64,000 nucleotides of DNA, from assembly GCA_937899435.1 (NCBI GenBank), contig CALBQG010000027.1, forward strand, positions 7,971 to 71,970, written 5' to 3'. Numbering within the stretch: the first letter of the stretch is position 1; each line of letters begins with the position of its first letter. The position numbers and the translations under genes are program-made. Below are positions 17,582 through 26,737 of this stretch, piece by piece. The notes beneath the pieces are model-generated. The model saw nothing but the letters and a program-made list of their open reading frames with translations, did no database searches and had not been told where the DNA came from. The DNA is from UBA11540 sp003445125. Lineage in GTDB: Bacteria; Bacillota; Clostridia; Oscillospirales; Ruminococcaceae.

Positions 17582-18031
17582 GTGGAATTTACGGACGAGA
17601 AAAATTACATTCTGGTGCGGGCGGATATGCTGCCGCCGATTTTTCAAAAAGTGTGCGAGGCAAAAGAGATGCTGGCGCGCCATGAAGCAAAAAACGCCTC
17701 CGATGCCGCCAAAATGCTGGGAATTTCCCGCAGCGCTTTTTATAAGTACAAGGACGGGGTTTTCCGTTACGATGAGATGAAGTCGGACGGAATCACCACG
17801 ATTTCGCTGAACCTGATTGACCGTGCCGGTGTGCTGGCGGCGGTGATCGCCAAGCTGTACGAAATCGGCGCGAATATTCTGACCATCAATCAGAACATTC
17901 CGATGAATATGGTGGCACCGGTGACAATCACCGTGAAAACCGACGAAACCAATCCGGAATACATTACGCGTCAGCTGTCGCAGATCGACGGTGTGGTGAA
18001 TGCCGAAACGTATTCCCGCAGTATACTGTAA
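17582..18031 (+). CDS. ACT domain protein, PheB-like
   Basis: About 149 aa. The N-terminal half holds a helix-turn-helix-like segment (NASDAAKMLGISRSAFYKYKD) and the C-terminal half an amino-acid-binding ACT domain (LIDRAGVLAAVIAKLYEIGANILTINQ). This matches the PheB/UPF0735 family that commonly precedes hom in Firmicutes. It probably senses an aspartate-family amino acid. The start is uncertain: GTG 17582 fits the family N-terminus, and the ATG at 17540 overlaps the promoter. It lies 10 bp before hom. Confidence 0.82.
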   Translation: MEFTDEKNYILVRADMLPPIFQKVCEAKEMLARHEAKNASDAAKMLGISRSAFYKYKDGVFRYDEMKSDGITTISLNLIDRAGVLAAVIAKLYEIGANILTINQNIPMNMVAPVTITVKTDETNPEYITRQLSQIDGVVNAETYSRSIL

Positions 18032-18041
18032 GGAGGATCAC

Positions 18042-19232
18042 ATGAAGAAAATAGCCGTCATGGGACATGGCGTCGTGGGAAGCGGCGTTTGCGAACTGAT
18101 GATGAAAAATGCCGCCGTTATCGAAAAACGGTGCCGCGAAAAACTGGAGATCAAGTATATTCTGGACTTGCGCAGCTTTGACGGGCTGTCGTATGCGCAG
18201 AAGTTTATTCACGATTTCGACCTGCTGGTCAATGACCCGGAAGTGTCGATTGTAGTGGAAGTGATGGGCGGTGTGGAACCCGCGTATTCCTACGCGAAGG
18301 CTTGTCTGGAACGCGGAAAAAGCGTGGTGACGTCCAATAAAGCGCTGGTGGCGGCAAAGGGAACGGAGCTGCTGAAGATCGCGCAGGAACATCATGTTGC
18401 GTTTTTGTTTGAAGCCGCCGTCGGCGGCGGAATTCCGATTATTCAGCCGCTGTGTACCGCACTCAATGCCAATCGGGTTACACAGGTGGCGGGAATTCTC
18501 AACGGTACGACGAATTTCATTCTGACGAAAATGATCCGTGAGCGGGAGTCTTTTGAAAAAGCACTTAAAACCGCACAGGAACTCGGCTATGCCGAGCGTG
18601 ATCCCTCCGCTGATGTGGAAGGGATGGATGCCTGCCGCAAAATCTGCATTCTGGCGTCGCTGGTATTCGGACACGAATTTTCTCCGGAAACGGTGAAAAC
18701 CGAAGGAATCACCGCAATCACCGATGAGGATGTCCGTGCGGCGGAAGCTCTCGGATACGTGATCAAACTGATCGGACAGGCAAAGAAGGTCGGCGAAAAA
18801 GTGTCGCTGATTGTGGCGCCGATGCTGGTTGCGAAAAATCATCCGCTCGCTTCGGTCGAGGACGTATTCAACAGTATTCTGGTGCACGGAGATGCGGTGG
18901 GAGATGCGATGTTCTACGGCGCGGGCGCGGGAAAATTCCCGACGGCTTCGGCTGTCGTGTCCGACGTCATGAATGCGGCGGTCGGAAATTTCTATACGGA
19001 GTCCATGGCATGGAAAGAAACGGATCCGAAATTGCAGCTTTCGCATGAGGAGCGGGTAAGCGCGTTCATGCTGCGTACCGAGGATTCCCTGCCGGAAGAT
19101 GTGGCGGCAAGAAAGGTTTCCGGTGCGGTGCTGACGAATCCGATCAGCGAAGCGCGGGTACAGCAGCTGAAAAAAGAAGCCCGTATTGCTTCTGCCGTGT
19201 GCGTGTTTTCCGCGGAGGACGACCATGATTAA
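18042..19232 (+). CDS. hom: Homoserine dehydrogenase
   Basis: 396-aa enzyme reducing aspartate semialdehyde to homoserine. The N-terminal Rossmann motif is MGHGVVGSG, the catalytic region FEAAVGGGIPII is present, and a conserved GILNGTTNFIL segment binds substrate. Unlike many homologues of about 430 aa the C-terminal region is short; a regulatory ACT domain may instead be supplied by the preceding gene. ATG at 18042 has a perfect AGGAGG. It overlaps thrB by 8 bp. Confidence 0.94.
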   Translation: MKKIAVMGHGVVGSGVCELMMKNAAVIEKRCREKLEIKYILDLRSFDGLSYAQKFIHDFDLLVNDPEVSIVVEVMGGVEPAYSYAKACLERGKSVVTSNKALVAAKGTELLKIAQEHHVAFLFEAAVGGGIPIIQPLCTALNANRVTQVAGILNGTTNFILTKMIRERESFEKALKTAQELGYAERDPSADVEGMDACRKICILASLVFGHEFSPETVKTEGITAITDEDVRAAEALGYVIKLIGQAKKVGEKVSLIVAPMLVAKNHPLASVEDVFNSILVHGDAVGDAMFYGAGAGKFPTASAVVSDVMNAAVGNFYTESMAWKETDPKLQLSHEERVSAFMLRTEDSLPEDVAARKVSGAVLTNPISEARVQQLKKEARIASAVCVFSAEDDHD

Positions 19233-20112
19233 AATACGTGTACCGGCGACCAGCGCCAACCTCGGATCGGGATTCGATTGTCTGGGAGTTGCCCTGGATT
19301 TATACAACAATATGTATATGGAAGAATATGATGGTATAGACATTTCCTCGTTGGATGATACGCCGATTCCGACCAATGAACATAATCTGGTCTATCAGAC
19401 AGTGAAACGTCTGTATGAAGAATGTGGGAAACCGTTTCCCGGACTGCGTCTGCAACAGGAAAACAAGATTCCGATGGCGCGCGGATTGGGAAGCAGCTCG
19501 GCGTGCATCGCCGGAGCCCTGGTCGGTGCGAATTATCTGCTTCACGAACCGCTGTCCAAACAGGAGCTGCTGAACCTGGCGGCAACACTGGAGGGACATC
19601 CCGACAATTCCACTCCGGCGATTCTCGGAGGATTCACAGCTTCGGTGTTTGACGGAAAAACCGTACACTGGGTGCAGAAGCCGATGGATGACACGCTGTC
19701 CTTTGTCGCCTTCATTCCGAATTTTCCGCTGAAAACTTCCGTGGCACGGGCGGCACTTCCGAAAACCGTTGACCATAAGGACGCGGTGTATAACCTGTCC
19801 CGTGCAGCGCTGACCGCTGCGTCGCTGTTTTCGGGAAAATATGAAAATCTGGCAGTGTCTATGAGTGATAAATTGCATCAGCCGTACCGTTTGCCATTGA
19901 TTCGCGGCGCGCGGGAGGTATTTGAACTGTCCGCTTCGCTTGGGGCTTTGACTACTTATCTCAGCGGTGCGGGATCCACGATCATGTCCGTGGTTGAAAA
20001 GGACGGCGAGGCTTTTGTCGGAAACGCCCGCCGGAAAATGGGAGAATACGGACTGAAAGAGTGGAACCCGGTGCTTTTGAAAGCGGATAATACAGGAACA
20101 ACCGTTTATTGA
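19225..20112 (+). CDS. thrB: Homoserine kinase
   Basis: 295-aa GHMP-family kinase that phosphorylates homoserine for threonine synthesis. The ATP-binding motif MARGLGSSSACI and the N-terminal PATSANLGSGFDCLG motif are diagnostic. The start overlaps the hom stop (8 bp), so the genes are translationally coupled. thrC lies 5 kb downstream and is not in this operon. Confidence 0.95.
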   Translation: MIKIRVPATSANLGSGFDCLGVALDLYNNMYMEEYDGIDISSLDDTPIPTNEHNLVYQTVKRLYEECGKPFPGLRLQQENKIPMARGLGSSSACIAGALVGANYLLHEPLSKQELLNLAATLEGHPDNSTPAILGGFTASVFDGKTVHWVQKPMDDTLSFVAFIPNFPLKTSVARAALPKTVDHKDAVYNLSRAALTAASLFSGKYENLAVSMSDKLHQPYRLPLIRGAREVFELSASLGALTTYLSGAGSTIMSVVEKDGEAFVGNARRKMGEYGLKEWNPVLLKADNTGTTVY

Positions 20113-20128
20113 TCTTGGAGGTAACCCT

Positions 20129-21325
20129 ATGAGCCTGATTGTACAAAAATTCGGCGGAAGTTCGGTGGCAAACGCCGAACGCTTGTTTAATGTCGCCCGC
20201 ATTATCTCGGATACTTATAACCAAAAGAACAGCGTGGTCGTGGTCGTTTCCGCGCAGGGAGATACTACCGACGAGCTGATTGAAAAAGCGATGGAAATCA
20301 ATCCGCATCCTTCCAAACGGGAAATGGATGCCCTGCTGTCCACGGGAGAGCAGATTTCCGCGTCACTGTTGGCAATGGCACTGGAAAAACTCGGCTATCC
20401 GGTGATTTCTCTGACCGGTTGGCAGGCGGGATTCCATACCGACACCAATCACGGCGCGTCCCGCATTAAGGACGTGCAGGCGGAGAGAATCGAAAACGAG
20501 CTTGCCAAAAACAATATCGTCATCGTCACAGGATTCCAGGGAATCAACCGCTACGATGACATTACCACGCTCGGACGCGGCGGGTCGGACACCAGCGCCG
20601 TGGCGATTGCCGCCGTGCTGAAGGCGGATCTTTGCCAGATCTATACCGATGTGGACGGTGTATATACCGCCGATCCCCGCAAGGTGAAGAATGCGAAAAA
20701 GCTCGATGAAATCACCTTTGACGAAATGCTGGAATTGGCAACGCTCGGCGCGCAGGTGCTGCATAACCGATCGGTCGAAATGGCGAAAAAGTATAATGTG
20801 AATCTCGAAGTGGTTTCCAGTCTCGAACGAGTACCCGGAACGAAAGTCAAGGAGGTAATCAAAGTGGAAAAAATGTTGATCAGAGGCGTGACCAGCGACA
20901 AAAATGTCGCCCGTATTTCGATTATGGAACTTCCGGACAGCCCCGGTATTGCGTTTAAAATCTTCTCGGCGCTGGCGTCCAGACGGATCGATGTCGATAT
21001 CATTCTTCAGTCGATCGGACGCAATAATACGAAGGATATCAGCTTCACGGTCTCCAAGGATAATAAGGATCTTGCAATCGAAGTGCTCCATTCGGTCATT
21101 CCCAACGCTTCGGTCACCTGCAACGATCAGATTTCCAAGGTGTCGATCGTCGGTGCGGGAATGCAGTCGAATCCCGGCGTGGCAGCAAAGATGTTTGAGG
21201 CACTGGCAGATGCCAATATCAATATCCAGATGATCTCGACCAGTGAGATCAAACTGTCGGTGCTGATTGATCAAAAAGACACCGACCGTGCCGTCCAGGT
21301 AATCCATGAGGCGTTCATCGGATAA
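20129..21325 (+). CDS. lysC: Aspartate kinase
   Basis: 398-aa first enzyme of the aspartate pathway. The kinase domain begins VQKFGGSSVA and holds GRGGSDTSAVA; two C-terminal ACT domains (about 265-398, with VGAGMQSNPGVAAKMFEAL) mediate feedback by amino acids. It is the last gene of the ACT-hom-thrB-lysC operon. No lysine riboswitch precedes it, unlike many Firmicute lysC genes; the riboswitch in this window serves the transporter. Confidence 0.95.
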   Translation: MSLIVQKFGGSSVANAERLFNVARIISDTYNQKNSVVVVVSAQGDTTDELIEKAMEINPHPSKREMDALLSTGEQISASLLAMALEKLGYPVISLTGWQAGFHTDTNHGASRIKDVQAERIENELAKNNIVIVTGFQGINRYDDITTLGRGGSDTSAVAIAAVLKADLCQIYTDVDGVYTADPRKVKNAKKLDEITFDEMLELATLGAQVLHNRSVEMAKKYNVNLEVVSSLERVPGTKVKEVIKVEKMLIRGVTSDKNVARISIMELPDSPGIAFKIFSALASRRIDVDIILQSIGRNNTKDISFTVSKDNKDLAIEVLHSVIPNASVTCNDQISKVSIVGAGMQSNPGVAAKMFEALADANINIQMISTSEIKLSVLIDQKDTDRAVQVIHEAFIG

Positions 21326-21352
21326 ATTTTTTCAAAATCCGAAAAATAATGC

Positions 21353-21381
21353 TTGCATATTGGAAAACCCTGTGTTATAAT
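21353..21381 (+). promoter_or_regulatory. Promoter of rplS
   Basis: TTGCAT (21353-21358), 17-bp spacer, TATAAT (21376-21381). The predicted transcript has a leader of about 125 nt. Confidence 0.8.
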
Positions 21382-21389
21382 ATATAAGC

Positions 21390-21500
21390 ATTTGTATGCC
21401 GCTCGCCGAAAGACGGGTGGGGGTTAATGACAATCCCCGTGATTGCACATTAAAGCGGACAGTCCTCTGCCACGAGATGGGAATGAATGTCTGAAAATTA
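21390..21500 (+). ncRNA. Structured rplS leader (L19-leader candidate)
   Basis: The leader before rplS can form hairpins (for example CCGCTCGCCG...CGGGTGG and GGGGTTAATGACAATCCCC). Firmicute rplS genes often carry an autoregulatory L19 leader, so this is the likely identity, but I cannot test it against the covariance model. Confidence 0.5.
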
Positions 21501-21513
21501 AGGAGGAACAAAC

Positions 21514-21858
21514 ATGGACGCACTGAAACTGATTGCTCAGGAAAGCGTAAAGAAAGAAATCCCGGCTTTTGAAGTCGGCGACACTGTCAGAGTACAGGTC
21601 AGAATCAAAGAAGGAGATAAGGAAAGACTTCAGGCTTTTGAAGGAACCGTGATTGCGAAAAAGCACGGCGGCGTTGCCGAAACCTTCACCGTTCGCCGCG
21701 TGTCTTACGGCGTCGGCGTGGAGAGAGTTTTCCCGGTACATTCTCCGAATGTTGACAGCGTGACTGTGGTGAGAAAGGGTAAAGTTCGCAGAAGCAAGCT
21801 CTATTACCTCAGAAACAGAGTCGGTAAGGCAGCCAAAGTTAAAGGCCTTATTAAATAA
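21514..21858 (+). CDS. rplS: 50S ribosomal protein L19
   Basis: 114-aa ribosomal protein at the 30S/50S interface. Typical family segments: PAFEVGDTVRV, FEGTVIAKKHGG, RRVSYGVGVERVFP and RRSKLYYLRNRVGKAAKVK. SD AAGGAGG. First gene of the rplS-lepB-rbgA-rnhB-yraN cluster common in Firmicutes. Confidence 0.97.
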   Translation: MDALKLIAQESVKKEIPAFEVGDTVRVQVRIKEGDKERLQAFEGTVIAKKHGGVAETFTVRRVSYGVGVERVFPVHSPNVDSVTVVRKGKVRRSKLYYLRNRVGKAAKVKGLIK

Positions 21859-21875
21859 TCGAACAGATTACATTC

Positions 21876-21924
21876 AGGTTGTCTTGAAAACATGGCGTGC
21901 TGTGTTTTTATGACAACCTTTTCT
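21876..21924 (+). terminator. Hairpin terminator/attenuator after rplS
   Basis: Outer arms AGGTTGTC (21876-21883) and GACAACCT (21912-21919) followed by a T-rich tract. Inner arms AAAACA/TGTTTT-like extend the stem. It lies between rplS and lepB and would lower expression of the downstream genes. Confidence 0.7.
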
Positions 21925-21944
21925 TTTCATAACGGAGGGATTGT

Positions 21945-22496
21945 ATGGAAAACGAGGCAAAAATCGCAAAGAGAAAAAAACTTCGGGACGATGCGTTTGA
22001 CTGGGTGTTTGAAATTGTGTTGGCACTGGTGGTGCTGCTGCTGGTGTTCACGTTTTCCGTCCGTACGGTGGACGTGTTCGGAAAATCCATGAATCCCACG
22101 CTGTATCAGGGAGAAAAGCTGCTGATCAACCGCCTGTTTTATCAGCCGAAATGCGGCGATATCGTGGTGGTGACCAAGCCCTGCGGCGATGAACCGCTGA
22201 TTAAACGGGTGATTGCCACGGAAGGACAGGAAATCAATATCGATTTCAATCTGGGCGAAGTGTACGTGGACGGCGTGAAGCTGGAGGAACCGTATATTAT
22301 GGAACCGACCCGCCGTCAGGCAGATATGACGTTTCCGCAGACCGTTCCCGAGGGGTGTGTATTTGTCATGGGCGATAACCGTATGAACTCCAAGGACAGC
22401 CGCTGGGAGATCATCGGAATGGTGGACGAACGGTACATTATGGGCAAGGTGATTCTCCGCCTGACGCCTTTCACTAAATTCGGAAAGGTCGAGTGA
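21945..22496 (+). CDS. lepB: Signal peptidase I
   Basis: 183-aa membrane protease that removes signal peptides. One N-terminal helix (about 23-42) is followed by the catalytic Ser box GKSMNPTL and catalytic Lys region IKRVIA, then the GDNR box (VMGDNRMNSKDSR). It is single-span, as in Gram-positive type I peptidases. It is 4 bp from rbgA. Confidence 0.95.
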   Translation: MENEAKIAKRKKLRDDAFDWVFEIVLALVVLLLVFTFSVRTVDVFGKSMNPTLYQGEKLLINRLFYQPKCGDIVVVTKPCGDEPLIKRVIATEGQEINIDFNLGEVYVDGVKLEEPYIMEPTRRQADMTFPQTVPEGCVFVMGDNRMNSKDSRWEIIGMVDERYIMGKVILRLTPFTKFGKVE

Positions 22497-22500
22497 GATT

Positions 22501-23379
22501 GTGAGCCAGAATAAACCGGTGCAGTGGTTTCCCGGGCATATGGCGAAAACACGCCGTATCATGCGGGAAAATATGAAATATGTGGATGTGGTTGCCGAGG
22601 TGCGGGACGCAAGAATCCCGAGAAGCAGCAGCAATCCGGAAATCGAGTCGCTGGTGGGAAAGAAACCGCGGATTATTCTGCTGAATAAAGCGGATCTTGC
22701 CGACCGTAACGTGACGGCACAGTGGATTTCTTATTATCAGAAGAAAAATATCGCGGCGATCGAAACCGACAGCCGCAGCGGCAGAGGACTTCAGGCACTG
22801 ATGCCGACGGTAAAAACGCTGCTGAAGGAAGAACTGGAGCGGCGCAGTGCCCGCGGCATGGAGGGAAAGGCGATCCGCATGATGATCGTGGGAATCCCGA
22901 ATGTCGGAAAATCGTCGCTGATCAACCGCCTGGCAAAGACCAAGTGTGCCAAGGTGGAGGATCGTCCGGGCGTGACGCGCGGAAAGCAGTGGGTGTCGAT
23001 CGACGGCGGCGTGGAGCTTTTGGATATGCCCGGCGTGCTGTGGCCGAAATTCGAGGACGAGCAGGTGGGAGAATATCTGGCGTTCACGGGTGCGGTCAAG
23101 GACGATATTCTGGATACGGAGTTTCTGGCAATGAAATTGGTCGGCGTGCTTTGTGAACGGTATTTCGACCGTGTGGAAAATCGCTTCGGGATTACGCGCG
23201 AGGAAATCGAGGGACTGGATCTGTACGATACCATGTGCCTCATCGGAAAAAAACGGGGAATGCTCCTTTCGGGCGGCGTGGTGAATACCGAACGAACCGC
23301 CGCCATGCTGTTGAACGAGTTTCGCGGCGGAGCATTCGGAGCCATTTCGCTGGAAACACCGGAGGACGCCGATGCTTGA
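22501..23379 (+). CDS. rbgA: Ribosome biogenesis GTPase RbgA (YlqF)
   Basis: 292-aa circularly permuted GTPase needed for late 50S assembly. The N-terminal segment is WFPGHMAKTRR; the G motifs appear in permuted order: NKAD (G4) before the P-loop GIPNVGKSS (G1) and DMPGVLWP (G3). GTG start. It overlaps rnhB by 8 bp. Confidence 0.95.
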   Translation: MSQNKPVQWFPGHMAKTRRIMRENMKYVDVVAEVRDARIPRSSSNPEIESLVGKKPRIILLNKADLADRNVTAQWISYYQKKNIAAIETDSRSGRGLQALMPTVKTLLKEELERRSARGMEGKAIRMMIVGIPNVGKSSLINRLAKTKCAKVEDRPGVTRGKQWVSIDGGVELLDMPGVLWPKFEDEQVGEYLAFTGAVKDDILDTEFLAMKLVGVLCERYFDRVENRFGITREEIEGLDLYDTMCLIGKKRGMLLSGGVVNTERTAAMLLNEFRGGAFGAISLETPEDADA

Positions 23380-23980
23380 GTTTTCATTGGAGAAAGAATG
23401 CCTTGCAGAAGGATATACCGTCGTTTGCGGTGTGGACGAAGCGGGAAGAGGTCCTTTGGCGGGACCGGTGGTAGCGGCGGCGGTGATTTTGCCGATTGAT
23501 GCGAAGATCGAAGGACTCAACGATTCCAAAAAGCTCACCGCGAAACAGCGTGAAAGATTGTATGACGAGATTTGTAAAACGGCGGCTGCGTGGTCGGTGG
23601 CGTATGCCACGGAAAAGGAGATCGACGAGATCAATATCCTGCAAGCCACGTTTCTTGCCATGAAACGGGCGGTGGCGGGACTGAAGGTGACCCCCGATTT
23701 CGTGCTGGTGGACGGAAACCGTCTGCCGACGTGGGACTTTGCGGCAAAAGCAATTGTCAAGGGAGACGGAAAAAGTCCGTCGATTGCCGCCGCATCCGTG
23801 TTGGCAAAGGTCACGCGTGACCGCATCATGGAAGCGCTGGCACAGGAATTCCCGCAATATGAATTTGAAAAACACAAAGGATATCCGACAAAACTGCATT
23901 ATCAGAAAATCAAGGAGTACGGAATTTCGCAGGTTCACCGCCTGAGTTTTCTGAAGAATTTGGATCAGCATGACGATTAA
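23372..23980 (+). CDS. rnhB: Ribonuclease HII
   Basis: 202-aa endonuclease that removes RNA from RNA/DNA hybrids and single ribonucleotides from DNA. The catalytic motif VDEAGRGPLAG is near the N-terminus, with a second acidic site VLVDGN and the KGD segment. It overlaps both rbgA and yraN, giving a tightly coupled cluster. Confidence 0.95.
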   Translation: MLEFSLEKECLAEGYTVVCGVDEAGRGPLAGPVVAAAVILPIDAKIEGLNDSKKLTAKQRERLYDEICKTAAAWSVAYATEKEIDEINILQATFLAMKRAVAGLKVTPDFVLVDGNRLPTWDFAAKAIVKGDGKSPSIAAASVLAKVTRDRIMEALAQEFPQYEFEKHKGYPTKLHYQKIKEYGISQVHRLSFLKNLDQHDD

Positions 23981-24335
23981 ACGGGAAATCGGCGATTTCG
24001 GAGAGGATTTCGCCTGTAAAAAGCTCAAACGGCTGGGAATGACCGTGCTGGAACGAAATTTCTCGGCAGCGTGCGGGGAAATCGACATCATAGCGAAAAA
24101 AGACGACATTCTCGCATTTATTGAAGTGAAAACTCGGACGGAGGGCTTTCTGTATGAACCGATTTATGCGGTCACCCGTCAAAAACAGCAGAAAATCATC
24201 CGTACCGCGCAATGCTATCTGATGAAAAATCCCCTGGAACTTCAACCGCGTTTCGATGTGTTCGAGGTGATCCTCAAAGCGGGAACCAAACACCGCGTGC
24301 AGGAATACCATTATATTGAAAACGCTTTTTGGTAA
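23970..24335 (+). CDS. yraN: YraN family (UPF0102) nuclease-fold protein
   Basis: 121-aa protein with the YraN restriction-endonuclease-like fold: GEDFACKKLKRLG, EIDIIAKKDD and FIEVKTR (an E/D...ExK active-site pattern). The precise role is unknown; it is commonly beside rnhB. It overlaps rnhB by 11 bp. Confidence 0.9.
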   Translation: MTIKREIGDFGEDFACKKLKRLGMTVLERNFSAACGEIDIIAKKDDILAFIEVKTRTEGFLYEPIYAVTRQKQQKIIRTAQCYLMKNPLELQPRFDVFEVILKAGTKHRVQEYHYIENAFW

Positions 24336-24347
24336 GGAGAATGCCGT

Positions 24348-25241
24348 ATGCGCCTGTTCGATCTGCACTGTGATACATTGACGTATCTGTGTTACCGCAG
24401 CTTGCCTCTCCTGGACGGGGAAGCACAGCTGAATCTTTCCAAAGGACGCTTTCTCGACGCCTGGACGCAGATGTTGGCGGTGTTTGTGCCGGACGGACTG
24501 CGCGGCGCGGAAGCGGTCGCGTATTATGAAAAAAATGTAGCTTACAGGAAGGCACAGCTTTCGTTGAATCTCGATTTTCGCCTGCACAACGGGGCGACCC
24601 CGCAGCTTCTGCTTTCCGTGGAAAGCGGCGCAGCATTGGGCGGACGGATTGAAAATGTCCGACGGCTGGCGGAGGACGGCGTGCGGATGATGACGCTCAC
24701 ATGGAACGGCGAAAACGAGTTGGGCTTCGGCAGAAATACCGATCGCGGGCTGAAACCCTTCGGCTTTGACGTGTTGCGGGAAATGGAAACCTGCGGGATC
24801 GTCGCCGACGTGTCGCATTTGTCCGATAAAGGGTTTGACGATGTGGCGTCGGCTTCCGAAAAACCTTTCGTGGCAACGCATTCCAACAGCCGCGCGGTGT
24901 GCAATCACCCGCGCAATCTCACCGATGAACAATTCGGCACCATCCGTGACCGCGGCGGGCTGGTGGGAATCAATTTTTTCGACGAGTTCGTGCTGTCGGA
25001 CGGCGGCGACTATATGACGGCTTTGCTGAAGCATATCGAACATTTCCTGTCTTTGGGCGGGGAACGGTGCGTGTGCATCGGCTCGGACTATGACGGCGCA
25101 CAAATCAACGAATGTCTGGATTCGTTGGATAAACTGCCTCGGCTGTGGGAGGCTCTGCAAAAAATCGGGTACAGCGACGCGCTGATTGACCGTATTTTTT
25201 ATCAAAACGCCGCAGACTTTTTTGAAAGAGAAGGGAAGTAA
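24348..25241 (+). CDS. Membrane dipeptidase-like peptidase (family M19)
   Basis: 297-aa zinc dipeptidase of the renal dipeptidase family. The N-terminal metal motif DLHCDTL is present, as are ATHSNSRAV and GSDYDGA, which match the bridging and second-metal ligands. No signal peptide is seen, so it is probably cytoplasmic and takes part in dipeptide turnover. SD AAGGAG. It lies 3 bp before thrC. Confidence 0.9.
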   Translation: MRLFDLHCDTLTYLCYRSLPLLDGEAQLNLSKGRFLDAWTQMLAVFVPDGLRGAEAVAYYEKNVAYRKAQLSLNLDFRLHNGATPQLLLSVESGAALGGRIENVRRLAEDGVRMMTLTWNGENELGFGRNTDRGLKPFGFDVLREMETCGIVADVSHLSDKGFDDVASASEKPFVATHSNSRAVCNHPRNLTDEQFGTIRDRGGLVGINFFDEFVLSDGGDYMTALLKHIEHFLSLGGERCVCIGSDYDGAQINECLDSLDKLPRLWEALQKIGYSDALIDRIFYQNAADFFEREGK

Positions 25242-25244
25242 ACG

Positions 25245-26735
25245 ATGGTTTATTCAAGCACACGAAGCAATGACGAAAAGGTGACGGCGGCGGAAGCCAT
25301 TGCCCGCGGTATCGCCGAGGACGGCGGATTGTTTGTCCCCGATGAATTTCCGGAAATCCCCCTTTCCGAAATCGAGAAAATGTGCGGCATGGATTATGCG
25401 CATAAAGTAGCGTTCGTGCTGTCGCGCTTTTTGACGGATTATACCGAAGAGGAATTGCTTGCGGCGGCGCAAAAGGCATACGGCGGCGGAAAATTTGACG
25501 ATGAAGAAAAAGTGCCGGTTGTGTCTCTGAACGATCGTACCCATATGCTGGAACTTTGGCATGGTCCGACCTCGGCATTTAAGGATATGGCATTGCAGCT
25601 GCTGCCGCATTTGCTGACGGCGGCGGTGAAAAAGACCGGGTACCGCGGAAAAACCGTGATCCTGGTGGCTACCTCCGGCGATACCGGCAAAGCAGCACTG
25701 GAAGGGTTCAAAGACGTGGAGGACACGCAGATTCTCGTGTTCTACCCTGTACACGGTGTCAGCCCCATGCAAAAACTGCAAATGGCGACACAGGAAGGAA
25801 AAAACGTGGCGGTGTGCGCGATCCGCGGCAACTTTGACGACGCGCAAAGCGCTGTCAAGACGTTTTTCACCGACGTTTCCTTTGCCCGTCGCCTTGCCGA
25901 CGGCGGAATGAGGTTTTCCAGCGCCAATTCGATCAACTGGGGACGGCTGGTTCCTCAGATCGTGTACTATTTTTCCGCCTATTGCCGCCTGGTTTCCGAC
26001 GGGAAAATCAAAGCGGGCGACCCGATCAATGTGGTTGTGCCCACCGGAAATTTCGGCAATATTCTGGCAGCCTACTATGCCAAAAGAATGGGACTTCCCG
26101 TACATAAATTTGTTTGTGCGTCCAATCGCAACAATGTGCTGACGGACTTCATCCGCACCGGGGTCTATAACCGCAACCGTGCGTTTTACGAGACGACCTC
26201 GCCTTCCATGGATATTCTGATTTCCAGTAACCTGGAACGCTTTCTGTATCATGTCTCCGAAGACAAGCCGCTGGTTTCCCGTTTGATGAAGGAACTGAAA
26301 GAAAACGGAACCTATACCGTTCCCGAATCGGTCAAAGCTGCCGTCGAAGCCCTGATGGATGCCGGAGACTGCGATGAAAATCAGACAGCGCAGACCATCC
26401 GTTCGCTGTTTGAACGGTATCGCTATCTTTGCGATCCGCATACGGCGGTGGCAGTGCACGTGTATGAGGAGTACGTCCGCCGCACAAAGGACGAAACACC
26501 GACCGTGATTGCTTCGACGGCAAGCCCCTATAAATTCCCGCACAGCGTGCTTTCCTGCCTAGAAGCCGCCGATGCCGCCGACGATTTTGCACAGATTGAC
26601 GAGCTTTCCGCGCTCACGCACACGGCGGTTCCCGCGAATATCCGCGCGTTGAAAACGAAACCCGTGCGTTTTGATACGGTGATTGATAAAGAGGAAATGG
26701 CAGAATATATTGTCCGTCAACTGAATCTGAGGTGA
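25245..26735 (+). CDS. thrC: Threonine synthase
   Basis: 496-aa PLP enzyme converting phosphohomoserine to threonine. The PLP Lys lies in the motif TSAFKDMALQ; ATSGDTGKAALEG binds the phosphate. The long form (about 500 aa, E. coli-like) with N-terminal DGGLFVPDEFP is clear. Completes threonine synthesis with hom and thrB upstream. Confidence 0.95.
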   Translation: MVYSSTRSNDEKVTAAEAIARGIAEDGGLFVPDEFPEIPLSEIEKMCGMDYAHKVAFVLSRFLTDYTEEELLAAAQKAYGGGKFDDEEKVPVVSLNDRTHMLELWHGPTSAFKDMALQLLPHLLTAAVKKTGYRGKTVILVATSGDTGKAALEGFKDVEDTQILVFYPVHGVSPMQKLQMATQEGKNVAVCAIRGNFDDAQSAVKTFFTDVSFARRLADGGMRFSSANSINWGRLVPQIVYYFSAYCRLVSDGKIKAGDPINVVVPTGNFGNILAAYYAKRMGLPVHKFVCASNRNNVLTDFIRTGVYNRNRAFYETTSPSMDILISSNLERFLYHVSEDKPLVSRLMKELKENGTYTVPESVKAAVEALMDAGDCDENQTAQTIRSLFERYRYLCDPHTAVAVHVYEEYVRRTKDETPTVIASTASPYKFPHSVLSCLEAADAADDFAQIDELSALTHTAVPANIRALKTKPVRFDTVIDKEEMAEYIVRQLNLR

Positions 26736-26737
26736 TT